Assembly (NCBI GenBank): GCA_964613045.1
Contig: CAZTFS010000002.1
Span: 16,024-80,023 of the forward strand
Direction of reading: 5' to 3'
DNA from: UBA1081 sp964613045
GTDB taxonomy: Bacteria; Bacillota; Clostridia; Oscillospirales; Acutalibacteraceae
Length of the DNA: 64,000 bases
This document shows positions 8,171 to 17,026 of the stretch, one piece after another. Numbering within the stretch: the stretch's first letter is position 1; each line of letters opens with the position of its first letter. The notes under the pieces are model-generated. The model saw only the letters and a list, made by a program, of their open reading frames with translations. It was not told the DNA's origin and did no database searches. The position numbers were made by a program, and so were the translations under genes.

Positions 8171-10348
8171 TTAATCTCCTAAAAGACCGTAATATCTGCC
8201 CATCCAGTAGGGAAGAAGATAGATGTAAGGCATTGCTGCTGTTGTTCCTTTTGCACCGTGAGCACCGGGGAGTGTAGATGTACGGTTAACGACTTTTGTA
8301 TTTACCTCAATGAATTCTTCACAGCCGGAGTCGCAAATGAACTGATTACCGTCATAGTGAACAGGAACTCTTGCAGAATATTCAAGAGGGTATTTAAGCT
8401 GTGCCGGAATGCCCATGGGCTCTTGCTCCGTATCCCATACGATGTCTTTTCTGTGGCTGTTGTATATGGGGAATCTGATAAGATCAAGATTCATTTCTGA
8501 AAGTGACTTTGCCGCATTTTCAATATCACAGCTGTTATTAGTAAGAGCACCGTATGTAATATTGAACCAGGGTGAACGTTCAACACGTTCATATTCCCAG
8601 TGATGAGTAAGCCCCATCTTGAAAATCTCTTTCTGAGCTTCATCTTCTGTATACACAAGCAGGGGATAGATATTAGTGAAGTCGAGCTGATCGTCGATAT
8701 GAGCAACGTGACCGTCTTCACATTTGTACTGCATACAGTTCATTGCGTAATGATGCTTTTTAATGAGCATATCAAACACTTTGTTGTATTTTTCATCACC
8801 TGTTACATGGTACGTTGTCTTGAGGAATGAAAGTATCTCAAGTGAGTTTGTTCCTCTTTCGTAATACCATCTGTCATCATTGTTGAGAAGATCCGGCTCC
8901 CAGTTAGCCCATGTTGTGGGAATGCCGTCAACGTCGGTAAGATGGAAGTTGTGGTCGATAATGTGATCTGTAATGGTCTTGACGACCTGTGCGATCTTCT
9001 TCTTTTCTTCTTCATCAGCAACAAGGTCATAATAGATGCCGTATGCATAATAATGACCTGTCATCTCATCACTTGAAGTTTCGCCGAGCCACTCGCAATC
9101 GGGATTTCCTTCACAAAAATGCCATTCTTCTCTGTTTCCTGTAGCAAAATTTTCCTCGTGAGAGTATCTTGTTGCTCTTGCGGTAAAGCCCGGTCTGCCT
9201 GTAACTTCTGTAAGCTTTATCATAGCTTCCACTGCACGCTTTGCATTTGACTTAGCTTTTTCGTCACCTGTTACTGCATAACGGAAGCACTGGCTTGCAC
9301 AGTAAAGACCTGTGAAAAGACCGTCATTATCTGAATTCGGAAGCCAGCCTGAGTCCATATCTGCGTATTTACGAAGCTTTCTTGATACATGGTAGCCTTC
9401 GTTTCTTACATAGTATTTGTCAGCCAGCTCGTCGAAATGCTTTGCCTTTTCCTCAAGTGTCATCATCTTTGCTGTGATAATGCTGATGCCTCTGGGGGTA
9501 ACTGCAGCCATTGTTCCGTTGTCAGAAACTGTGATGGCAGTAACATTCGGATGCATGAGCCATACACCGTATGAAAAATAGGAGATCTTACCGTCCGTAA
9601 GAGTGATTATTCCTGTTTTTGTTGCAAAATATTTCTTTCCGTCAGCAGCAAAGAACATATCATTTATTGAACCGTTGGGAACGGAATAAAAATCATTTCC
9701 GTTGAACCAATAGTTTCTGCCGTCGTAGATGTTGAGTCCTTCATCTGAGCCAACCCAGAGATGGCCGAGTGCATCAATTGCAAGACAATTGATCTTTTTG
9801 CTCAGAGCTCCCGATATCTCGGGAAGAAGCTCTGCCCAATGACGGCGTTTGCCTTTCATTGACATAAGACCCGATGTTGCAGAACCGACATAAACAGTTT
9901 CGTCATACTTAGCTTTGTTGTCAAGTGCTGCAAGACAAACTGTATCTTCGGGGAGGTCAACGATCTTAACTGCATCATTTCCGTCAAGACGGAAAAGCTC
10001 ATTTTCGGTAATGAACCAGACTGACTTGTCAAGAGCAACAGACATATCAATGACAGGTGAGTTTAACTTTGCTATAATGTTGAGCTTACCTTTCTTTATT
10101 TCTGCAAGAGAATTGCCTGCTGCGGCGAAAAGTTTGCCGTCTTTAGCAAAAAGCTTAGAAACATTTGCATTGATTTTCTTCATTTTTCCGTCGTTGTATT
10201 CAATAATACAATCGGGTTGAGCAATGTAAAGAGTTTCACCTGCAAAAGCTACAGAAGTGACATTTTCGGCGTCAATGCCGTTTTCTGCGGTGATAAATGT
10301 TTTGTCATACTGTTTGAACTCACCGAAGTTAAGTGAATTTTTTTTCAT
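8171..10348 (-). CDS. Beta-propeller plus six-hairpin (alpha/alpha) domain protein, putative glycan-active enzyme
   Basis: A 725-residue protein without a signal peptide. Roughly residues 1-295 are propeller blades with phrases such as GHLWVGSDEGLNIYDG, known from two-component-regulator-propeller repeats. Residues 300-725 are helical with repeated acidic-aromatic segments (DMDSGWLPNSDNDGLF, GETSSDEMTGHYYAYG, YYERGTNSLEILSFLK), reminiscent of six-hairpin glycosidases and glucuronyl hydrolases. No family could be named with certainty. The start at 10348 has AAGGAG and overlaps the upstream stop as ATGA, so translation is probably coupled to the lipase-like gene. The earlier in-frame start at 10381 would overlap that gene further and has no ribosome binding site. 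Sitting between an alpha-glucosidase operon and another propeller, it is a good candidate for an undescribed enzyme. Confidence 0.62.
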   Translation of the reverse strand: MKKNSLNFGEFKQYDKTFITAENGIDAENVTSVAFAGETLYIAQPDCIIEYNDGKMKKINANVSKLFAKDGKLFAAAGNSLAEIKKGKLNIIAKLNSPVIDMSVALDKSVWFITENELFRLDGNDAVKIVDLPEDTVCLAALDNKAKYDETVYVGSATSGLMSMKGKRRHWAELLPEISGALSKKINCLAIDALGHLWVGSDEGLNIYDGRNYWFNGNDFYSVPNGSINDMFFAADGKKYFATKTGIITLTDGKISYFSYGVWLMHPNVTAITVSDNGTMAAVTPRGISIITAKMMTLEEKAKHFDELADKYYVRNEGYHVSRKLRKYADMDSGWLPNSDNDGLFTGLYCASQCFRYAVTGDEKAKSNAKRAVEAMIKLTEVTGRPGFTARATRYSHEENFATGNREEWHFCEGNPDCEWLGETSSDEMTGHYYAYGIYYDLVADEEEKKKIAQVVKTITDHIIDHNFHLTDVDGIPTTWANWEPDLLNNDDRWYYERGTNSLEILSFLKTTYHVTGDEKYNKVFDMLIKKHHYAMNCMQYKCEDGHVAHIDDQLDFTNIYPLLVYTEDEAQKEIFKMGLTHHWEYERVERSPWFNITYGALTNNSCDIENAAKSLSEMNLDLIRFPIYNSHRKDIVWDTEQEPMGIPAQLKYPLEYSARVPVHYDGNQFICDSGCEEFIEVNTKVVNRTSTLPGAHGAKGTTAAMPYIYLLPYWMGRYYGLLGD

Positions 10349-11286
10349 TGGTAATCTCCTTGTAATGTATTGTTTATCCACTTGAGAATGTCATCATAAA
10401 CATTCTGATAAGCATCCTCATTAAGTATTTCGTGACGAAGCCCGGGATAAAGCTTCATGTCGGCTTGTATGCCGTTTTCTTCAAATTTATTGCAAGCATT
10501 AAGGACACCTCTGCCGAAAAGACCGATAGGATCTTTACCGCCTGAGATAAGAAATACGGGTAGTGTGGGCGTAATCATTGCATAACATTCGTCTGAAGAA
10601 GCTTTGAAAAGCATTTTTGCAACGATCATTGAGCTTGCATTTGTAATGGGAAAATCAAAATACGGATCAGAATCTGCCTCAGCACGATTTTCAATACTTA
10701 CGGATAGCCATGCATTTACATCATCTTCTTTGAAATATCTTGAAGTAAGCTTTCCGAGTATTTCGCTTCCCGTGGATGAATATGTATCTTTACCTATCAT
10801 GTCACTGAACGGATATACATATTCCTGAAAAACTGAGAGTTTACTGTTGATATGAGTCGTTCCGCAGAGGATAAGACCTGCAAGCTCTTCACCGAAGTTT
10901 GATGCATATATCCTTGCGAGAAAAGATCCCATGCTGTGTCCCAGTATATAATAGGGAAGAGCAGGATATTTCTTTTCCATGATATTGTGCAGTACATGCA
11001 TGTCATCAACCATACGTATATCGGAATCGGGTTCGCCGAAGTTGCCGAGTTCTGCTTGTGACGGAGCCGACAATCCGTGACCGATGTGATCGTTACCGCA
11101 GACAACAAATCCGTTTGAAGCCATAAAACATGCGAAACGCTCGTATCTTCCTATATGCTCGGTAAGTCCGTGAGCTATCTGGAGAACTGCCCATGGCTCT
11201 GTTGTGTCGTCTTTCCATATCAGAACACGGCTCATTGTCTTGCCGTCTGTTGATTTGAAGAATGCTTGAGATTTAACTATAGCCAT
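10345..11286 (-). CDS. Alpha/beta hydrolase, monoacylglycerol lipase/lysophospholipase (PldB-like)
   Basis: A 313-residue serine hydrolase with oxyanion segment AHGLTEHIGRYE, the DHIGHG motif, nucleophile elbow GHSMGS and C-terminal LYPGLRHEILNE containing the catalytic His. This pattern is standard for COG2267 lysophospholipases and monoacylglycerol lipases. I choose the ATG at 11286 because GAGGAG lies 7 bases before it; an alternative ATG at 11301 overlaps the upstream stop as ATGA but has no ribosome binding site. It overlaps the following gene by 4 bases. No signal peptide, so it acts in the cytoplasm, perhaps releasing an acyl group from an imported glycolipid or acylated sugar, given its alpha-glucosidase neighbour (inference). 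Confidence 0.82.
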   Translation of the reverse strand: MAIVKSQAFFKSTDGKTMSRVLIWKDDTTEPWAVLQIAHGLTEHIGRYERFACFMASNGFVVCGNDHIGHGLSAPSQAELGNFGEPDSDIRMVDDMHVLHNIMEKKYPALPYYILGHSMGSFLARIYASNFGEELAGLILCGTTHINSKLSVFQEYVYPFSDMIGKDTYSSTGSEILGKLTSRYFKEDDVNAWLSVSIENRAEADSDPYFDFPITNASSMIVAKMLFKASSDECYAMITPTLPVFLISGGKDPIGLFGRGVLNACNKFEENGIQADMKLYPGLRHEILNEDAYQNVYDDILKWINNTLQGDYQ

Positions 11287-11297
11287 AGTGGTTCTCC

Positions 11298-12977
11298 TCA
11301 TTTAAGCATGTAAACTCTTGCTTCGTAAGGCTTGAGCACACAGCTGTTTCCGTTGTTTTTCGGATCATTGTAGTTGCATATTGCTATTTCAGCATCTGTA
11401 ATATCAATACCTGCAGGAGCTTTGAAGAGCATTTCCTTATCGGAGAACGAAAGCACGACTAACATTCTCTGATCCTTATAATGTTTAGAATAAACATAAA
11501 GATCTTTTCTGTCGTGATAATGCTCATTGTACTGACCGTAAATTACTATTTCATTTTCCTTGCGGAATTTTATAAGTTTACGGTAATAATGAAGAACAGA
11601 ATCAGGATCTTTTTCCGCCGCTTCAACGTTGATTTCTGTATAATTGGGATTGATGTGGAACCAGGGCTTTTCTGCTGTCGTAAAGCCTGCATTTTTTTCT
11701 GCGGACCACTGTACAGGAGTTCTTGCGTTGTCTCTTGAGGCATAGCGAGCCATCTTCATGGTTGTTTTCTCGGGAAGAATTTTACTAACCATATTGTAAA
11801 CCGTAACGGTAGAAACATCTTCATACTGATCGATTGTATCAAGCTCGATATTTGTCATACCGATCTCCTGACCCTGATAGATAAAGGGGGTACCGCTTAA
11901 GCACATATACATGGTTGCAAGCATTTTTGAGCTTTCGACTCTGAATTTTTCATTTCCGTAACGGCTTACAACTCTGGGCTGGTCATGGTTTTCAAGGTAA
12001 TTTGCGTTCCATGCATCGCCGTACAGCTCTGTCTGCCAGTTTTTGTATACTGATTTAAGCTTCTTAAGATTGAAAGGCGTATGTAACCAGCTGTTAAGGA
12101 AACAGTCAGCCTCCATGTGCTGAAAACTGAACATCATGTTCAGTACCTGGTTCGGTCCTTCAGTTATGTGCTTAAGTGCTTTTTTTGTAGTCATCATAGG
12201 AGCTTCACCGATCGTTACACAGTCGTAATGATCGAGCACATCTCTGCGGAATTCGGCAAGATAATCGTGAAGATGGGGACCGTCCATATAATGCTCCATA
12301 CCGCCGATAATAGGTATTGGGAGACCGTCGGGAAGTCCCTCTTCTTTTGAAATATATGTGATAACATCTTCACGGAATCCGTCAACGCCCATATCAAGCC
12401 AGTAACGCATTATATCCTTGACTTCCTCACGGACTTTCGGATTGTCCATGTTAAGGTCCGGCTGTTCCTTTGCGAAAAGATGAAGATACCACGCATCAGC
12501 TTCTTTGTCAAAGCTCCATGCACTGCCCGAGAAATTTGATTGCCAGTCGTTGGGAGGAAGCTTGTTGCCGCATCTTCCTTTTCTCCAGAAGTAGTAATCA
12601 CGATAGGGACTGTCGGGATTCTTGCTCTGTTTGAACCATTCATGCTGATCTGAAGTGTGATTTATAACAAGATCCATAATTATTTTAAGACCTCTTTCAT
12701 GAGCACCGTCAAGAACAGCCTTAAAGTCATCAAGATTGCCGAAATAATCTGCTATTTCTCTGTAGTTTGAGATATCATAGCCGTGATCTTTACCGGGAGA
12801 TGCATAAAGAGGGGAGAACCATATTGCATCAACACCAAGGCTTTTTATGTAATCGAGCTTTGATAAAATGCCCTTAAGGTCACCGATACCGTCACCGTTG
12901 CCGTCGCAGAAAGAACGGGGCCAGATCTGATACACTGCCATTTCCTTATACCAGCATTTTTTTATATTTTCGGACAT
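11298..12977 (-). CDS. GH13 alpha-glucosidase (oligo-1,6-glucosidase type)
   Basis: A 559-residue cytoplasmic GH13 enzyme that cleaves alpha-1,6 or alpha-1,4 glucosidic bonds in short oligosaccharides. Seen motifs: YQIWPRSF and the DGNGDGIGD calcium-site segment (residues 25-33) near the N-terminus, LVINHTSDQHEW, nucleophile Asp204 in GFREDV, acid/base Glu258 in IGEAP, and the transition-state Asp332 in NHDQPR. Length matches GH13_31 oligo-1,6-glucosidases and trehalose-6-phosphate hydrolases; the family is certain, exact specificity is not. AAAGGA lies 8 bases upstream. It is first in a four-gene operon with a lipase-like hydrolase and two propeller proteins. No PTS or ABC sugar transporter accompanies it. 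Confidence 0.92.
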   Translation of the reverse strand: MSENIKKCWYKEMAVYQIWPRSFCDGNGDGIGDLKGILSKLDYIKSLGVDAIWFSPLYASPGKDHGYDISNYREIADYFGNLDDFKAVLDGAHERGLKIIMDLVINHTSDQHEWFKQSKNPDSPYRDYYFWRKGRCGNKLPPNDWQSNFSGSAWSFDKEADAWYLHLFAKEQPDLNMDNPKVREEVKDIMRYWLDMGVDGFREDVITYISKEEGLPDGLPIPIIGGMEHYMDGPHLHDYLAEFRRDVLDHYDCVTIGEAPMMTTKKALKHITEGPNQVLNMMFSFQHMEADCFLNSWLHTPFNLKKLKSVYKNWQTELYGDAWNANYLENHDQPRVVSRYGNEKFRVESSKMLATMYMCLSGTPFIYQGQEIGMTNIELDTIDQYEDVSTVTVYNMVSKILPEKTTMKMARYASRDNARTPVQWSAEKNAGFTTAEKPWFHINPNYTEINVEAAEKDPDSVLHYYRKLIKFRKENEIVIYGQYNEHYHDRKDLYVYSKHYKDQRMLVVLSFSDKEMLFKAPAGIDITDAEIAICNYNDPKNNGNSCVLKPYEARVYMLK

Positions 12978-13003
12978 GTTGATTTTCCTTTCTTTGATTC
13001 TGA

Positions 13004-13018
13004 ATATACACTGTATAT
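13004..13018. promoter_or_regulatory. Small inverted repeat upstream of the GH13 operon
   Basis: ATATAC-ACT-GTATAT is a perfect 6+6 dyad about 30 bases before the GH13 start. It overlaps the likely promoter -10 region (TATATT on the minus strand) and could be an operator, but AT-rich dyads arise by chance. Confidence 0.3.
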
Positions 13019-13027
13019 TTTACCATT

Positions 13028-13066
13028 AAAAAAGCGACTTGTAAAGAGTTTTCTCTGCAAATCGCT
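13028..13066 (-). terminator. Intrinsic terminator of the NagD operon
   Basis: On the minus strand an outer GCGATTTG/CAAGTCGC stem with an inner AGAG/CTCT pairing is followed by six T. It lies 25 bases after the phosphatase stop and separates that operon from the GH13 operon. Confidence 0.75.
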
Positions 13067-13090
13067 GATTGTTTTTATTAATTAAGAAAA

Positions 13091-13867
13091 TTAAAGATAA
13101 TTGCAAAGAGTTCTCAGATCCTTGACTGCGACTGTTGCTTTTATATCAGATTCTTCATACAGCTCCGGTGTTGTAACGCCTGAGTATACAAGCACTGATT
13201 TTGTACCGTTCTTCATTCCGATCGCAATGTCAGTTTCAAGTCTGTCACCGATAAAGCATATTTCATCTCTTGAACAGCCCAGCATGTGGGTAACATAGTC
13301 AACCGTATAGGCATAAGGCTTGCCCACTATAATGTCGGGATATCTGCCTGCAGAAGCATAGAACATTTCTATCATTGAACCAGTATCCGTCATGAAGCCA
13401 TTTGCAAGAGGACAATTTTTATCGGGATGTGTTGCGATGTATTCAGCTCCGTTTGCAATAAAATTTGCCGCTTTTGTGATCTTTTCGTAAGTAAGTGTTG
13501 TATCAAATCCCAAAAGAACGATGTCCGGAGCATCGTTAACGATGTTAAGACCTGCTTTGATGCAATCGTTTGTAAAATTTTCGTTTGCGAGAAGATAAAT
13601 TTTCTTGCCCTCACGGTTTCTTTTTATAAAATCAATGGCGACATGTGAGGAAATAATAATTTTATTCTCAGGTACGGGGTAGCCGATCTTATTGAGTTTT
13701 TCAAGACATTCTGCGGCATCATGGGAAGAGTTGTTTGTAAAGAAAAAGAAATCTTTGCCTTTGTCTTTGAGACTGTCTGTAAATTCTGAAGCCCCCTCAA
13801 TCATGTTATCTCCAAGATAGAAGGTTCCGTCCATGTCAATGATAAAATATTTTGTGTTTTTGAACAT
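13091..13867 (-). CDS. HAD-IIA phosphatase (NagD-like)
   Basis: A 258-residue haloacid-dehalogenase phosphatase. Motif I is IDMDGTFYLGD at the N-terminus (nucleophile and acid Asp), motif II the FFTNNSS segment, motif III the lysine region before VGKPYAYTV, and motif IV CFIGDRLETDI. This is the C2-capped HAD-IIA layout shared by NagD, p-nitrophenyl phosphatase and phosphoglycolate-type phosphatases, which remove phosphate from small metabolites. Start 13867 is set by GGAG 8 bases upstream; a longer in-frame start at 13918 would overlap the membrane protein gene. It is the last gene of a three-gene minus-strand unit and ends at a terminator. Confidence 0.88.
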   Translation of the reverse strand: MFKNTKYFIIDMDGTFYLGDNMIEGASEFTDSLKDKGKDFFFFTNNSSHDAAECLEKLNKIGYPVPENKIIISSHVAIDFIKRNREGKKIYLLANENFTNDCIKAGLNIVNDAPDIVLLGFDTTLTYEKITKAANFIANGAEYIATHPDKNCPLANGFMTDTGSMIEMFYASAGRYPDIIVGKPYAYTVDYVTHMLGCSRDEICFIGDRLETDIAIGMKNGTKSVLVYSGVTTPELYEESDIKATVAVKDLRTLCNYL

Positions 13868-13878
13868 TTTGATTACTC

Positions 13879-15330
13879 CTATATGATTAGTGTTAAGATG
13901 TTTATTGTAAGACAGCAAAGAATGAAAAATCCGTGTACCGTTCGTTCACTTTTGCTGATTGTGATCTTTCCTGATTTAAGCAGCTTCAGTATAAAGAATA
14001 CTGTTTCGTAGAAGAATGTGTACATCAGCACCGTCATTCTTATGTTTATGGCTTCGCCTTTTATTGCTATCAGACCGAATAGCAGAAACTCGGGAAGGAA
14101 GAAAATGAGCTTCCATGTTATGTTTCCCCTTGTATCATTAAAACATTTTTCTGCAACTTCCTGACAAAGAACAAGCATAATGACAGGGAATGCAACTGCT
14201 GCTGCAACGGTGTATGAGCCTATGAAGCAAAAAAGCATCGGTAAGATCGAATAAACTGCAAACTCAGCTTTTTCGCACAGCATTTTATAACGTCTGAAAT
14301 GCTCATTATCTTCTGCTCCGGCATAAATATTTGCTTCATATTGTTCCTTTGTTATCAGCTTCAATTTAAGCAGTTTTCTGTTGTATTTTCTGTTGACTGC
14401 AGGTGCAATAAAATACTGTAACGTGTCCGCAATAAGTATTATTCCGTAAATGATAAGAAGAGCGTAGGAAACATTTTCGGATATGACAGACTGAAAACCG
14501 TAGGTATCAATGATTTTCAGTTTTTCCGCAAAAAGATCTTTTGTCAGTATAAATAATACTGCAATCCCCATTCCTGCATAAGCTCCGAGCGAACATTCCA
14601 TGACTTTCCATGAGTCTATGAAACCGTTCTCGTTTGCTTTTCCGAATGTGTGTTTACCCTTTTTATTAGGGTATTTTGTGTAAATCTGAAATATCTGTGC
14701 CAATACCCAGCTTACACCGCCTATAAGGAATGTTCCCGATGCTGTTACAAGTGAAGACCAATCTTTGAGCACTGCCGAAAAGACAAGTATCTCGATCCAC
14801 ATACCCATCAATCCGCCCCATGTCTCATGTCTTGTTACAGAGAAGTATATCCTCGGGAATTTATTATCATCAGGATTGTAAGGTTTATTAAGAAGAAGAT
14901 AAAATATGACAGCAAAAACAGGCAGAAGAGTAAAAAACAGAATGATCTGTAAAAGAGTCATCTTGCCTGCTGTTACTGTGATGAAAAGTGAAACATAGCC
15001 TCCGAAAAGACCGAACCAGACACCGCCTTTTACAAAAAGAGCAATAAGTCCCTTCTTCATGTTTGTCGGCGGTTTTGAATCCATTGACAGCCCGAGAGTT
15101 TCACCGTAAGTCATGTTTCCGCCGCAGTACATTGCCAGTGCACCTACACCTGCAATCAGCCACGGATTTTCAGCAAGTGTGCAAGAACCGGAAAACACAG
15201 AAATTATAAAACCTAAGAAAGCACCCGGCAGCATTGCACCTTTTTCACCGCCGATGATCGTTCCTCTCATACCCCATGCATACGAAACGGCAACGCCTGC
15301 AAAAAAAATAAAGAATAGATTGTTCAGCAT
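13879..15330 (-). CDS. Polytopic membrane protein of unknown function
   Basis: A 483-residue integral membrane protein with about 11-12 hydrophobic segments spread over the whole length (for example residues 2-15, 30-75, 95-155, 175-215, 245-265, 285-310, 365-400, 410-430, 465-483). The N-terminus has a conspicuous conserved-looking stretch YAWGMRGTIIGGEKGAMLPG, rich in Gly and charged residues, inside or next to a membrane segment, which suggests a transport or catalytic site. I do not recognise the family. GAGGT lies 7 bases upstream. It is flanked by an acetyltransferase (10 bases) and a HAD phosphatase (11 bases), a tight operon that hints at transport or modification of a phosphorylated or acetylated metabolite. 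Confidence 0.7.
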   Translation of the reverse strand: MLNNLFFIFFAGVAVSYAWGMRGTIIGGEKGAMLPGAFLGFIISVFSGSCTLAENPWLIAGVGALAMYCGGNMTYGETLGLSMDSKPPTNMKKGLIALFVKGGVWFGLFGGYVSLFITVTAGKMTLLQIILFFTLLPVFAVIFYLLLNKPYNPDDNKFPRIYFSVTRHETWGGLMGMWIEILVFSAVLKDWSSLVTASGTFLIGGVSWVLAQIFQIYTKYPNKKGKHTFGKANENGFIDSWKVMECSLGAYAGMGIAVLFILTKDLFAEKLKIIDTYGFQSVISENVSYALLIIYGIILIADTLQYFIAPAVNRKYNRKLLKLKLITKEQYEANIYAGAEDNEHFRRYKMLCEKAEFAVYSILPMLFCFIGSYTVAAAVAFPVIMLVLCQEVAEKCFNDTRGNITWKLIFFLPEFLLFGLIAIKGEAINIRMTVLMYTFFYETVFFILKLLKSGKITISKSERTVHGFFILCCLTINILTLII

Positions 15331-15340
15331 ATATGATACC

Positions 15341-15892
15341 TCATAAACTAAGAGTCATTAATAAGCCTCGCTTGAAATTGATAAAAGTGCTGAAGCCGTT
15401 CTTTTTATAGAATTTTACCGCCTTTTTGTTATCACTGCCCACAACGAGCATCAGACCGTTGACACCTTTATCGGTAAGATGCTTTCTAAGTATTGATATC
15501 ATCTGAGAACCATAGCCCTTACTGTGAAACTCAGGCAAAAGATCAATATGCATATGTGCGTTATATTTTTTTGACGCAGGAATGTGGGCAATTATCTCTC
15601 CGTAAGCATAAAGACATTTCCCGAGACCTAACTTTCGTATATCTTTGATGTATTGTTTGAAATTCTTTCTGTAGGCTATAAAATTTTCACTGCAAAGAAT
15701 GTAACCGACTGCATTATCGTCAGTATCTGCAAGTACAAAACAATTCTGAGGCTCATTTTCAATATAGTAGTCGCAATAAAGCATTAGAATGAATTGTTTT
15801 TCCGTTTCGGATCTGTCAGCACAACCTGCAGTGATGATACATACATTTCTGACATTTTCCCTATCCTTTTTTTCATACGGACGAATATGCAT
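15341..15892 (-). CDS. GNAT-family N-acetyltransferase
   Basis: A 183-residue GCN5-related acetyltransferase that transfers acetyl from acetyl-CoA to an amine. The pantetheine-binding turn is LPEFHSKGYGSQM (the R/Q-x-x-G-x-G/A region) around residue 120-130, followed by the typical NKKAVKFYKKNGF motif near the C-terminus. The insert of about 40 residues in the middle (RKNFKQYIKDIRKLGLGK) is longer than in minimal GNATs, as in some protein or sugar N-acetyltransferases. First gene of the three-gene unit, read from a promoter at 15933-15961. Acceptor unknown. Confidence 0.82.
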   Translation of the reverse strand: MHIRPYEKKDRENVRNVCIITAGCADRSETEKQFILMLYCDYYIENEPQNCFVLADTDDNAVGYILCSENFIAYRKNFKQYIKDIRKLGLGKCLYAYGEIIAHIPASKKYNAHMHIDLLPEFHSKGYGSQMISILRKHLTDKGVNGLMLVVGSDNKKAVKFYKKNGFSTFINFKRGLLMTLSL

Positions 15893-15932
15893 ATTATCAG
15901 CTACCTAATAAAGTTAAAATTCACTACCGTAA

Positions 15933-15961
15933 AGTATACAAAAAAAATTAATAAAAGTCCA
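15933..15961 (-). promoter_or_regulatory. Sigma-A promoter of the GNAT operon
   Basis: On the minus strand TGGACT (15961-15956), 17-base spacer, TATACT (15938-15933), about 40 bases upstream of the acetyltransferase start. Confidence 0.6.
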
Positions 15962-16044
15962 CTCTTTTTTGTAAAAAACTATTTAAATATTTATTTTTAT
16001 GTGTTATAGTTGACATATATAATTACGGAAAAGAGACATTTGAT

Positions 16045-17016
16045 ATGAAAATTGCAACCATCGGTACCTCATGGATAACCGACAGTTTTATAAAATCCTG
16101 TGCATATATTGATTCGGCAGAGATATGTGCAGTATATTCACGCAGTAAGGAAAAGTCTGAAAAATTCGCATCTGAGCATGATGTGAGTCTTTTTTATGAT
16201 TCACTTTCAGAAATGCTCGCAAATAAAGATATTGATGCTGTATACATAGCCAGTCCCAATGCTTTTCATTATGAGCAGGCAAAGATGAGCCTTGAAAACG
16301 GTAAACATGTAATTTGTGAAAAGCCTGCCGTTGTTACAGGTGAACAGCTCAGAACTCTGTATAAGATCGCAGATGAAAAAGGACTCATTTTTCTTGAAGC
16401 AATGAAGTCTATGCACTCTGACGGTCTCAATATCGTAAAAAATGAGATAAAAAATATCGGTGACATAAAGACTGCAAGTATTGATTTTTCACAGCTTTCG
16501 TCAAAATATCCCGCATATAAAAGGGGGGAGAATCCGAATATTTTTAACCCCGAGCTCTGTACGGGTGCACTTATGGATCTTGGTGTCTACTGCGTGTATT
16601 TTGTACTTGAACTATTCGGAAAGCCTGAAAAAGTTATCTCGCATTCCGATTTTCTTGATACAAAAGCTGATTATGCAGGCACACTTATTTTTGTTTACGG
16701 CAATAAAACCGTTACCGTTACTTATTCTAAGGTTGCAAACGGGTTTATACCGTCAAAAATTCTCGGTGAGGACGGAGCTGTTACCGTTAAATCGGTTTCA
16801 AAACTTGTGGGCATCAACAGACTTTACAATGACGGTTCTGTTACTGAGCTTTATCCCGTAGTTGACGAGAATCTTGTGATGTCAAAAGAAATTGAAGCTT
16901 TCATAGGATTTATAAACGGTAAAAACGCCGATTATTATGATTATTGTAAGCAGATGTCCGTTGACGTTTGTGAAATAATAGAACAGATCAGAAAAGAAAA
17001 TAACTTCATATTTTAG
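16045..17016 (+). CDS. Gfo/Idh/MocA-family NAD(P)-dependent oxidoreductase
   Basis: A 323-residue dehydrogenase. Residues 1-120 are a Rossmann fold starting MKIATIGTSWITDSF and carrying the EKPAV motif near residue 98-102, which supplies the Lys that contacts substrate and cofactor. The C-terminal half is the beta-sheet dimerisation/substrate domain, with GALMDLGVYC containing part of the catalytic region. Family members oxidise or reduce sugars, inositols or keto-sugars, or use NAD for redox-assisted glycoside cleavage. The glycine motif is the relaxed IGTSWI form common in this family. AAAGAG precedes the ATG. Ten bases downstream starts a 1028-residue glycosidase with AGGAGG, so the two form an operon and probably act on the same sugar. 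Confidence 0.88.
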   Translation: MKIATIGTSWITDSFIKSCAYIDSAEICAVYSRSKEKSEKFASEHDVSLFYDSLSEMLANKDIDAVYIASPNAFHYEQAKMSLENGKHVICEKPAVVTGEQLRTLYKIADEKGLIFLEAMKSMHSDGLNIVKNEIKNIGDIKTASIDFSQLSSKYPAYKRGENPNIFNPELCTGALMDLGVYCVYFVLELFGKPEKVISHSDFLDTKADYAGTLIFVYGNKTVTVTYSKVANGFIPSKILGEDGAVTVKSVSKLVGINRLYNDGSVTELYPVVDENLVMSKEIEAFIGFINGKNADYYDYCKQMSVDVCEIIEQIRKENNFIF

Positions 17017-17026
17017 GAGGTTAATT

